Shown: positions 56,209-63,231 of the stretch, piece by piece | Layout: every line of letters begins with the position of its first letter | Numbering within the stretch: position 1 is the first letter of the stretch | NCBI RefSeq assembly: GCF_024345975.1 | Contig: NZ_JAGQCD010000020.1 | Coordinates: forward strand, 1-64,000 | Length of the DNA stretch: 64,000 nucleotides | Reading direction: 5' to 3' | DNA from: Cyanobium sp. Cruz-8D1 | GTDB taxonomy: Bacteria; Cyanobacteriota; Cyanobacteriia; PCC-6307; Cyanobiaceae | The notes under the pieces: generated by a model | The model's database searches: none | What the model was told of the DNA's origin: nothing | What the model saw: the letters and a program-made list of their open reading frames with translations, nothing else | Translations under genes and position numbers: made by a program

Positions 56209-56368
56209 ACCAAACTCACCTGCGCTATGAAGCATTGGCTTGCGACGCAGGGGAGTTCTGAGCCACGAGACTCCAGGCCAGACTCCAAGCCATCGCCCCT
56301 TGAAGCGGCACCCAGCCGGCCTATAGCGTTTTTATCATCATCCTCCCCCCCCTACCCCCGCCCCGATC

Positions 56369-56932
56369 GTGCTGATCTGGCGTCCGGCTCATCTCTGGGG
56401 CTGCAGGGTCGCCTTGGCGAGCACCTTGGTCGTGATGGCGTCCGCGGCGATGGCAGGGACGCCGGTGACGGGGATGTTCAGCTACATGGCCGATGCGGCC
56501 AGCCTCCGGCTATGCGCCACCGGCCAGCAACTGCCGGTGGCGATGGAGGGCGACTTTGTGGCCCTGCAGCGCGCCTATCTCCAGGCCCGTCCGGCAGACC
56601 AACCGGGCCAGCCGTTGCTGGTGGAGCTGCAGGGGCGGATCACCCAGCGGCCATCGATGGAGGCAGGGCAGCCGCCGCGCCGCACGCTGGTGGTAGAGAC
56701 GTTCGGGACGATCAGGCCCGGCCAGGAGTGCCCATCGCCGCGGGTTGCCCCCTTGCAGAGTACCAACTGGCGGCTGCAACCGCTGGATGGGCGCGTTCAG
56801 CCTTGAGGGCGAGACGATCCGCTTCTCCCAACTGGCCAGCACCCTGACGGCCTTCGAACGGCGCTTCAGCGCAGCCTGCTGCTTCCGGACGCCAGCGGCA
56901 GGACGCTGCTGCTGCTCCAGGCGGGCGAGTAG
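56369..56932 (+). pseudogene. META/NlpE-like lipoprotein-type protein, frameshifted and internally shortened
   Basis: The first frame (GTG 56369, 145 codons) reads a signal-type start, GMFSYMADAASLRLCATGQQLPVAMEGDFVALQRAYL, and TLVVETFGTIRPGQECP, as in NlpE-like/META-domain exported proteins. It stops at 56806. The next frame continues FSLEGETIRFSQLASTLTAFERRF, and a further shift gives LLLPDASGRTLLLLQAGE to a stop at 56932. About 40 residues of the META core between them are missing. I infer two frameshifts and a deletion. Confidence 0.65.
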
Positions 56933-57258
56933 CCAGATCCGGCCCATCAGAAAACGGAGAGGGTGTCCGTGTGCAGCGGACCGGATCGACTGCTATGGGA
57001 CGGCTTGGGACGATGGGCGCTACCGTCTGTACCGTCTTTTATACCGTCATTCACGGTCTGTGATGGATGGACGGAATTCGAGGCTCCAAATTGCCGTGGG
57101 ACCTGCTTGAGACCCGGATCAGAGGGTTCAGGGGAGATGGCTGAGCCGGCGCTGGTTGGGGCTGAGAGCTGATCCGCAGCCAGACTGACGAGCACCATCG
57201 CTGGATTGACCCATGCGGCGTGATCACGCGACAGGAAGGGGCTGAGGAGAACCCTTTC

Positions 57259-57645
57259 ATGGGCGACCGATTGATCATCTCTGACAACCGTGAGGACCCG
57301 GGCAACCCGCTGGTGCTTGACGGTGAGGCCATTGACGCAGCGGCACGGGACCCACTGGCGATCGGGAAGCTGATGGTTGATCAGGTCTGGGCAGAGGGAA
57401 CCGACCCCACCGGTGGAGGCCTGTACTACGAGCGCAACAGCAACCAGCACCGCCGGCTGCAGGTCTTTGAAACAGGCAGCGAGGACTTCATGACCGGCGG
57501 CTGGGTGCGGGTGCTGGCTACCGCCGAACAGGTCCGCAAGGAGCGTCCTGGCATGGAGCGTGCTGCCAAGGCGGGACTGGTCACGATCCATGGCACCCAC
57601 CGGGGCGTGCTGCTGGTGGAGTTCCTGGACGTTCCCTGGGGCTGA
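57259..57645 (+). CDS. Protein of unknown function (128 residues)
   Basis: ATG 57259 has AGGAG nine bases before it. The protein MGDRLIISDNREDPGNPLVLDGEAIDAAARDP...GGGLYYERNSNQHRRLQVFETGSEDFMTGGWVRVLATAEQV is acidic with no membrane part, ending in EFLDVPWG. No family recognised. A frame start at 57220 adds 13 residues. It stands just before the recombination cassette on the same strand. Confidence 0.6.
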   Translation: MGDRLIISDNREDPGNPLVLDGEAIDAAARDPLAIGKLMVDQVWAEGTDPTGGGLYYERNSNQHRRLQVFETGSEDFMTGGWVRVLATAEQVRKERPGMERAAKAGLVTIHGTHRGVLLVEFLDVPWG

Positions 57646-58080
57646 GCAACCGCCGCAGGGCTCCGGTCGGCAGCGGCCGTCCTTCAGCGTGCCACGGCTA
57701 CGCCGTGGCGTGCATCGGCCAGCCGCCGCCGCCCTCCGCTCCGGGGCCGGTGTGGGGGTGGCGGGCATGGCTGTCCTCCCGCGGCTGCGGTAGCGGAGCC
57801 GCTTCCAGCCGGTAGGGGTTGGGGCGAGGCCCCAAGTTTCCTCGCGCGGCTGCGCGGCCGGTTGGGCATCCAGGTCTGAATCTGGCGGGTCTGCTTATCA
57901 GCTTTCCGATCCATCAGCGCATGGCTTTGCTTTGCGTAGATCCATTGCCCCGCAGCCGCTCTGCCCGCTTCTCAGTGCGTTTGTACTGGTAGAATAAGAG
58001 CTGCGCCAAAGGCCACGAGACCATCGCCTGCGGCAACGAAATCCTCGGACAACTTGCCCCGTTCGTTTGCTCTGTAGCCC
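57646..58080. other. 435-base gap before the DUF2493 gene
   Basis: No credible gene. The stretch holds an 8-bp hairpin (57691-57709) and, at 57990, a -10-like TAGAAT preceded by TGG (extended -10 shape), about 85 bases before the DUF2493 ATG, a plausible promoter for the cassette. Confidence 0.4.
57691..57709. repeat. 8-bp perfect hairpin with 3-base loop
   Basis: GCCACGGC (57691-57698) pairs with GCCGTGGC (57702-57709), loop TAC. No T-run follows. Confidence 0.75.
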
Positions 58081-58605
58081 ATGAGCTTGTCCTCTGCTGC
58101 AGTGGCCCAGGCCGCTGCATTGCCTTCCCTTGGCCTCCTGCCGCCGCCGGCGTTGGCCCATCGCTCGGTCGTCATCGTCGCCGCTGGTGGCCGTGATCTC
58201 GTCTGGCCCCAGGAGCGCATCGCCTCCGCCCTGCTCCAGCGCAGCGGTGGCCGGCCTGTCCATCTGCTGCTGCATGGCGGGGCCCGTGGCGCAGATCGCT
58301 CCATCGGCCGTGCCGCCCAGCAGCTCGGCTGGCGGGTCCAGTCCCTCGCCGCTGATTGGCGCCGCTATGGCCGCAGTGCTGGCCCCATCCGCAATCGCCT
58401 CCTGCTGGAGCAGGCCCTGGTGGAGGCCCAGGCCCACACCTGCCCGGCGTTCAGCGCCTCGGTGCTGGTGATCGCCTTTCCCGGTGGGGCAGGCACGGCC
58501 TCGCTGGTGCAGCAGGCCCGCCGCTGCTCCTCCCGTTCGCCAGTGCCGGTGGTGGTGATGGAAGTGCCGCCGCCGCCGTTCTCGTCGGAGCCCCTCCCCG
58601 CCTGA
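58081..58605 (+). CDS. DUF2493 (SLOG/YspA-like) nucleotide-binding protein
   Basis: The 174-residue product has SVVIVAAGGRDLVWPQERIASAL, PVHLLLHGGARGADRSIGRAAQQLGWRVQSLAADWRRYGRSAGPIRNRLLLEQAL and VIAFPGGAGTASLVQQAR. These are the successive motifs of DUF2493, a SLOG Rossmann-like domain related to DprA/LOG nucleotide binders. It may sense or bind a nucleotide or DNA. First gene of a cassette with Gp157 and Rad52-type genes, as in phages and plasmids. Confidence 0.85.
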   Translation: MSLSSAAVAQAAALPSLGLLPPPALAHRSVVIVAAGGRDLVWPQERIASALLQRSGGRPVHLLLHGGARGADRSIGRAAQQLGWRVQSLAADWRRYGRSAGPIRNRLLLEQALVEAQAHTCPAFSASVLVIAFPGGAGTASLVQQARRCSSRSPVPVVVMEVPPPPFSSEPLPA

Positions 58606-58656
58606 GGCGCATCCGCTGCCCCGTTCTTCTTGTCCCTTATCCCCATTCACCACCCC

Positions 58657-59277
58657 ATGGCTGTTCTCACCGCCCCCGCCGCTCCTCTCACCCCGGCTCT
58701 TCCTCAGGCCACCGGCCCGTCATGCAACTTGCAGCGTTCCGGCTCCCTCTGGCGGCTGGGCATCGAGGCCCAGGAACTCACCACCGCCATCGGCCAGCTC
58801 GCCGAGCAGCTGGAAGCCGATGACGACGATTCCCGCGCACAGGCACTCGCCGAGCTGGAGGCTGCCCTGCTTGCAGAGGAAGGCAACAAGGCCGCCCTCG
58901 CCGCCAAGGCCGATGCCACCTGCTGGGTGATCGAGCACCTGCGTGGTCAGGCCGCCTACCGCCAGCAGCAGGCCAAGCGTCTCACTGAGCTCTCTCGATC
59001 CGATGCCTCCCGGGCCGACGCCCTCGAGGACTCCCTGGTCCTGGTCCTCACCCGGCTGCAGCCCACCGCCACCCGGTTCTCCTTTCCGAATCACGAGCTC
59101 AGTTCCCGCAAGTCCCAGGCCGTCGAGATCGACGACGAGGACGCCCTCGATTCCCAGTGGCTGAGCTTCTCCACCACCAGCAAGCCAGACAAGGCCGCCA
59201 TCAAGGACGCCCTCAAAGCCGGCCAGCTCATCCCCGGCGCCCAGCTCCTCTCCCGCCGCTCCTGGCGCATCTGTTGA
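58657..59277 (+). CDS. Siphovirus Gp157-like protein
   Basis: ATG 58657 gives 206 residues. A long helical region (LTTAIGQLAEQLEADDDDSRAQALAELEAALLAEEGNKAALAAKADATCWVIEHLRGQ) is followed by RFSFPNHELSSRKSQAVEIDDEDALDSQWL and the family end KPDKAAIKDALKAGQLIPGAQLLSRRSWRI. That last motif is characteristic of Gp157, a phage protein of unclear role linked to recombination. It sits right between DUF2493 and the Rad52-like gene. Confidence 0.85.
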   Translation: MAVLTAPAAPLTPALPQATGPSCNLQRSGSLWRLGIEAQELTTAIGQLAEQLEADDDDSRAQALAELEAALLAEEGNKAALAAKADATCWVIEHLRGQAAYRQQQAKRLTELSRSDASRADALEDSLVLVLTRLQPTATRFSFPNHELSSRKSQAVEIDDEDALDSQWLSFSTTSKPDKAAIKDALKAGQLIPGAQLLSRRSWRIC

Positions 59278-59362
59278 GCGGGGCACAGGCCCCATGCAAC
59301 TGGGGTCCTGGCTGAGCAGCTGGGGCCCCCTCCCCTCCTCACACCCTTTCGCTTCCATCGCC

Positions 59363-60370
59363 ATGACCGTCGCCGCTCCTTCCGCCAACGGGACCCGCAC
59401 CACCAGCCGCCCCGCTCCTCCTCGACCGAGCCAGAGGCCGCCCTCGGCCCTGGAGCTGATCCGCTCAACTGACCGCGCCGTTGAGGCTCCAGCACCAACT
59501 TCGGCACCGGAAGCCCCCCAGGCTCCGCCTTCCGGCTTCTCCCCCGAGCAGCTCGCGGCGCTCTCCGCCCCACTCGATCGGGCCAACGTCCGTCAGCGCG
59601 AGCAAGGCCGATCGAAGGTCCACTACCTCGAAGGCTGGCAGGTGATCGCGGAAGCGAACCGCATCTTTGGCTTCGATGGCTGGCAGCGCCAGACCATCGC
59701 CGTCCGCTGCGTGGCCCAGGCCGAGCGGTTGATCGGCCGGGACCAGAAGCCTGGCTGGGGCGTCACCTACACCGCCCGTGTGCGCGTCACCGTCATCGCT
59801 GGAGGCCTGACACCCCTGGTTCGCGAGGGCAGCGGCGCCGGCCACGGCATCGACGTGGACCTGGGCCAGGCCCACGAATCCGCCCTAAAGGAAGCCGAGA
59901 CCGACGCGATGAAACGGGCGCTCATGACCTTTGGGAACCCTTTTGGCCTCGCCCTCTATGACAAGGCGCAGCGCCAGGTCAGCAGCGCAGCAGGTCAGGG
60001 TGATGGGCTCCAGCGGCCTGGTGGGCAGCGGTCTTCTCTGAGTCGGCCGGTAGCTGGTTCTCCCTCCGCCGCCGCTGACTCCCCGGCTCAGGGCCGCACC
60101 CAGGCCACGGCCCCGACGCCTCCGCCATCAGCCCCGGCCGACTCCGGCCAGGTGGCCCTCGATGCCGAGACGATCCAGCACCTCCACAGCACCCTGCGGG
60201 CCCTGCCCCGGCCACTGCTGGAGAGCCTGACCCGGGCCTTCCGCAAGCGGTTTCAGGTGCCCGAGGAGGCGGTGACCATCGCCGATCGGATCAACCAGAA
60301 GTGTCACCACGACTGGATTGAGGCGTTCCTCGTGCAGCACCAGCGGCACGAGGAGTCTCCGCAAGGCTGA
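59363..60370 (+). CDS. Rad52/22-type single-strand annealing protein
   Basis: ATG 59363 gives 335 residues: a disordered Pro/Ser/Thr N-terminus, then LDRANVRQREQGRSKVHYLEGWQVIAEANRIFGFDGWQRQTIAVR, VTYTARVRVTV, GHGIDVDLGQAHESALKEAETDAMKRALMTFGNPFGLALYDK. This is the Rad52 annealing domain, including the KEAETDAMKRAL helix. A Pro/Ala-rich linker and a C-terminal part (LRALPRPLLESLTRAFRKRF) follow. It would anneal ssDNA during recombination. No exonuclease or SSB gene is seen beside it. Confidence 0.9.
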   Translation: MTVAAPSANGTRTTSRPAPPRPSQRPPSALELIRSTDRAVEAPAPTSAPEAPQAPPSGFSPEQLAALSAPLDRANVRQREQGRSKVHYLEGWQVIAEANRIFGFDGWQRQTIAVRCVAQAERLIGRDQKPGWGVTYTARVRVTVIAGGLTPLVREGSGAGHGIDVDLGQAHESALKEAETDAMKRALMTFGNPFGLALYDKAQRQVSSAAGQGDGLQRPGGQRSSLSRPVAGSPSAAADSPAQGRTQATAPTPPPSAPADSGQVALDAETIQHLHSTLRALPRPLLESLTRAFRKRFQVPEEAVTIADRINQKCHHDWIEAFLVQHQRHEESPQG

Positions 60371-60436
60371 CCGGATCAGACTTCCAGTTCAGCCATCAGG
60401 CCGTGGCAGCTGTTGCGGCCTCACTTCTTCATCCCC

Positions 60437-60718
60437 ATGCGTCATTCCCTGGGCCGGGTCGTCGCCACCGCGGCCATCGCCGCAGCGGTATCGGAGGCCG
60501 TGATCATTGGCCTGCTCGATCGCCATGCCGCCCGCGACTGGGGCGATCTCGATGCCGAGGACAAGGCCGCCAACGACGCTGATCACAGCCAGGCAGAAGG
60601 CCGGCTCTTCTCCAGCTACGACACCGAGGACCACGGCACCATCTGGGTGATCACAGAAGATCTGCGCGGCGAAGGCGGCGGACCGATCACTACGGTCTTG
60701 TTCCCAGAGGATTATTGA
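60437..60718 (+). CDS. Plasmid-type small protein (restriction-subunit-M-like annotation family)
   Basis: ATG 60437 gives 93 residues. MRHSLGRVVATAAIAAAV, LLDRHAARDWGDLDAEDKAANDADHSQAEGRLFSSY and GTIWVITEDLRG..TTVLFPEDY match a family common on plasmids and integrative elements and often misnamed. Function unknown. The Asp/Trp-Gly and ITE-R-x-TTVL pattern is clear. It lies 66 bases after the Rad52-type gene, same strand, convergent with the Abi gene. Confidence 0.7.
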   Translation: MRHSLGRVVATAAIAAAVSEAVIIGLLDRHAARDWGDLDAEDKAANDADHSQAEGRLFSSYDTEDHGTIWVITEDLRGEGGGPITTVLFPEDY

Positions 60719-60746
60719 TCAACCATTCACGATTCGGCGAGTCGGA

Positions 60747-61667
60747 TCAGCTCCAGATCTGTTGCTGGTACCAGCCCACCGGGCAGCCCATGGCTTCTTG
60801 CTGCTCGCTTGGCATGGGTGAAATGACTGTCGCCATGCGCGAGGGCCAGGTGCTGAGAGGAGCGACCTTGCGCACGATGACAGCCATCACGACAAGGTAG
60901 TTGTACAGCTTCTTGGATGGTTGGACCCCTTCTCCGTCGGCATCCTCCATCACAAGGAGGTTCTGGACCTTCTTGATCTTCGGGAGTCGCTTCACGATCA
61001 GACGGTTCCACAACCTGCCGTGGTGGGCGCTGATGTTGCGTAGCAGATTCAAGGAGTGCAATACACCATTTAGTATCTGAGCCGATGGCATTCCCAGGGA
61101 TCGCGCCACCTTCGTCTTGCTGTCCAGCTCTGTTGCAGCAATCCAGGCGCGCAGCGTGCCAAGGGAGATCAACTCGGTCATGGCCCAGATCGGGGGCAGC
61201 TCGGGCTCTGAATAGGTCTGCCGGTAATGAATCACGAAGGTTTCATTGCTCTGCTGCATCTGACCACGCAGTTGCTCGATCTGTTCACCGTGATTAAAGT
61301 CAGATCTGAACAGCAGCGGGTCGAGGTAACAGTGGGGCCCATGCTTCATACTCATTTCCTGAACCCAGGCTGATCTGGCAGCGATTTCGATCCGCTCTAT
61401 TGCGTCAATCACTAGCAACCGAATCAGTCGGTCCTTGTTGTAGAGCTCAATCACCTGCTCAAAACTGGAGCCAGGCTTGAAACTGTGGCTTCTGGTCTCC
61501 CCTGGAGCCGGAGGTTCTTCAAAGAACAGCCAGTACGCGCTCAACCTGTAGTAACCGATCAGGCTGAGCGCGTTCAGCGCCAGCTCCTCTGACCCAACCC
61601 GCAGCCCTCGATCGCTTAACTGCTGGAGCTGGTCGGGAATGTTCAGCGGAGGCTTGGAGTACCTCAA
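60747..61667 (-). CDS. Abi-like abortive infection protein (AbiD/AbiF, HEPN)
   Basis: A TTG at 61667 gives 306 residues, MRYSKPPLNIPDQLQQLSDRGL..., matching the usual AbiD/F start (RYSKPPL). IGYYRLSAYWLFF and RLIRLLVIDAIERIEIAARS are conserved helices. HEPN-type R-x4-H is at Arg210-His215 (RNISAHHGRLWNR), expected for an RNase toxin that acts in phage defence. The frame continues upstream to 62153 but shadows another gene, so TTG 61667 (or 61670) is preferred. No antitoxin is obvious next to it. Confidence 0.82.
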   Translation of the reverse strand: MRYSKPPLNIPDQLQQLSDRGLRVGSEELALNALSLIGYYRLSAYWLFFEEPPAPGETRSHSFKPGSSFEQVIELYNKDRLIRLLVIDAIERIEIAARSAWVQEMSMKHGPHCYLDPLLFRSDFNHGEQIEQLRGQMQQSNETFVIHYRQTYSEPELPPIWAMTELISLGTLRAWIAATELDSKTKVARSLGMPSAQILNGVLHSLNLLRNISAHHGRLWNRLIVKRLPKIKKVQNLLVMEDADGEGVQPSKKLYNYLVVMAVIVRKVAPLSTWPSRMATVISPMPSEQQEAMGCPVGWYQQQIWS

Positions 61668-61821
61668 CAAACGTCCGCTGGAAAGAGTGACCCCCCTGTT
61701 TGGGCATGCCGGAGGCCGGCAGAGGCCTGGGGGGTGTTGCTGACGGAAAGATAGCAGGCGGGTCAACGGTCCCGATGTCGACCCAGCAAAACCGCAGCAG
61801 CCAGGGGACCGGAAGCGTGCT

Positions 61822-61835
61822 AGTACATGTGTACG
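61822..61835. promoter_or_regulatory. LexA (SOS) box
   Basis: AGTACATGTGTACG fits the cyanobacterial LexA consensus RGTACNNNDGTWCB at every position. It lies 15 bases before ATG 61851, overlapping the likely promoter, and about 155 bases upstream of the divergent Abi gene. It was the only perfect match I found when reading through the GTAC occurrences in the window. Confidence 0.65.
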
Positions 61836-61850
61836 CTTTTGGAGAGGGCC

Positions 61851-62135
61851 ATGGGTGGTCCCTTGTCTCGGCCTGCGGCCCTGGTCGCGCAGCTTGAAGG
61901 TCCAGTTGAGGAGTGGCCCTATCTCGATGAGGCTGTGCTGCTCAAGACCCGTAGTCGCAAGGTCTGCATGACCTGCCACTGGTTCCGACACCACGCCGGG
62001 GTGAACTGCATCCCGGTGCTCACCTGCCAGCTGCACCAGGGGCTGATCGCCCATGGCGAGCACCTCACCAACCGCTGCCAGGGTTGGACCGACGACCAGG
62101 TGCGGCAGAAGGGCTGGGCGCCTGAGGTGGCCTGA
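61851..62135 (+). CDS. Small Cys-rich protein with LexA box, unknown function
   Basis: ATG 61851 with GGAGAGG just upstream gives 94 residues. The core is CMTCHWFRHHAGVNCIPVLTCQLHQGLIAHGEHLTNRCQGWTDDQVRQKGWAPEVA. Five Cys and several His (CxxCH...C...C...C) suggest a zinc or Fe-S site. It looks like a conserved small cyanobacterial protein. A frame start at 61827 lies inside the LexA box and is rejected. It is followed 7 bases later by the DUF1651 gene, so both may be damage-induced. Confidence 0.7.
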   Translation: MGGPLSRPAALVAQLEGPVEEWPYLDEAVLLKTRSRKVCMTCHWFRHHAGVNCIPVLTCQLHQGLIAHGEHLTNRCQGWTDDQVRQKGWAPEVA

Positions 62136-62142
62136 ACGGCAG

Positions 62143-62430
62143 ATGAACGTCACGGACAGGCCCGGCCGACCACCGCTCTCTCCGCAGGAGGGCTGGCTGA
62201 GCGACGGCCGCCAGGTGCTGCACTTCAGACCACGGCGTTACGACCGTTGGAGTCAGAGCCTGGAGGTGACCTTCGGGGAGGTGATGGCCGGCGGTGAGCC
62301 GCCACTGCTCAAGAAGCGCAGGGAGCTGACGCGTGAGCAGGCGATCAAGCTCTGGGCCCAGAAGCGCCAGCAGGGCTGGCAGCCTTGCGCGCCCCAGTGG
62401 CTGCCGCCAGTGCCGCTGTCGCCGGGCTGA
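62143..62430 (+). CDS. DUF1651 protein
   Basis: ATG 62143 gives 95 residues. GWLSDGRQVLHFRPRRYDRWSQSLEVTFG, then PPLLKKRRELTREQAIKLWAQKRQQGWQPCAPQW is the DUF1651 family, small proteins largely seen in picocyanobacteria. The Arg-rich ELTREQAIKLW helix is typical. It follows the Cys-rich gene by 7 bases; role unknown. Confidence 0.85.
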   Translation: MNVTDRPGRPPLSPQEGWLSDGRQVLHFRPRRYDRWSQSLEVTFGEVMAGGEPPLLKKRRELTREQAIKLWAQKRQQGWQPCAPQWLPPVPLSPG

Positions 62431-62444
62431 GCAGAATCGAGGCC

Positions 62445-63152
62445 ATGGAGCTCCATGCAGACCTCAGCCAGCGCGCAGTGCTCGACAGCAACGCCCTGGA
62501 CTGGACCCCATCGCCAATGGCAGGGGTGGAGCGGCGGATGCTGGATCGCCGCGGCGAGGAAGTGGCCCGGGCCACCTCACTCGTGCGCTACGCCCCCGGC
62601 AGTCGCTTTGAGCGCCACAGCCATGGCGGCGGCGAGGAGATCCTGGTGCTGGATGGCACCTTCTCCGATGAGCAGGGCGACTACCCAGCCGGCACCTACC
62701 TGCGCAATCCGGTTGGCTCCAGCCATGCTCCCTTCAGTGAGGCGGGCTGCACGATCCTGGTGAAGCTCCACCAGATGCACCAGGCCGATCAGCAACGGCA
62801 GGTGATCGACACCACCAACGCCGTCTGGGTGCCCGGTCTGGTGAGTGGGCTGGAGGTGCTTCCCCTGCACGGCTTTGGCTCGGAGCACATGGCCCTGGTG
62901 CGGTGGGCACCGGGCACGGTGTTCCAGCCCCATGGACACCCCGGCGGCGAGGAGATCTTCGTGCTGGAGGGCGTGTTTCAGGACGAGCACGGCACCTACC
63001 CGGCCGGCAGCTGGCTGCGCAGTCCGCCCGGCAGCGTGCACCGGCCCTGGAGTGAGGCGGGCTGCACGATCTGGGTCAAGACCGGCCACCTGCCGGCAAC
63101 GCTGGGGCCCGATGGCTCAGAAGAGGGAATCCAGAGTCTCCAGGAAGGCTGA
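62445..63152 (+). CDS. Bicupin protein, ChrR-like cupin family
   Basis: ATG 62445 gives 235 residues with two similar cupin units. Unit one: YAPGSRFERHSHGGGEEILVLDGTFSDEQGDYPAGTYLRNPVGSSHAPF. Unit two: WAPGTVFQPHGHPGGEEIFVLEGVFQDEHGTYPAGSWLRSPPGSVHRPW. Each has His-x-His, Glu and a later His for a metal, as in the ChrR anti-sigma cupin. No zinc-finger part is present, so it is not a full ChrR. It could be a dioxygenase-like or sensing protein. ATG follows DUF1651 by 14 bases. Confidence 0.85.
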   Translation: MELHADLSQRAVLDSNALDWTPSPMAGVERRMLDRRGEEVARATSLVRYAPGSRFERHSHGGGEEILVLDGTFSDEQGDYPAGTYLRNPVGSSHAPFSEAGCTILVKLHQMHQADQQRQVIDTTNAVWVPGLVSGLEVLPLHGFGSEHMALVRWAPGTVFQPHGHPGGEEIFVLEGVFQDEHGTYPAGSWLRSPPGSVHRPWSEAGCTIWVKTGHLPATLGPDGSEEGIQSLQEG

Positions 63153-63231
63153 TTCTTCTGGGCTCGTTTCCAGGGAAAGCAAGGCCTTTGCAGTGTCGGA
63201 AGCGGTCATAACGAGCGATTCAGTAGACGTA

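Noticed and set aside
57987-58000. A second LexA box in front of the recombination cassette
   Set aside because: GTACTGGTAGAA lacks the second half-site GTWC; only the -10-like TAGAAT is credible.
61668-62153. N-terminal extension of the Abi frame
   Set aside because: It lies opposite the Cys-rich gene and LexA box and has no family resemblance. The protein-like part starts at RYSKPPL (TTG 61667).
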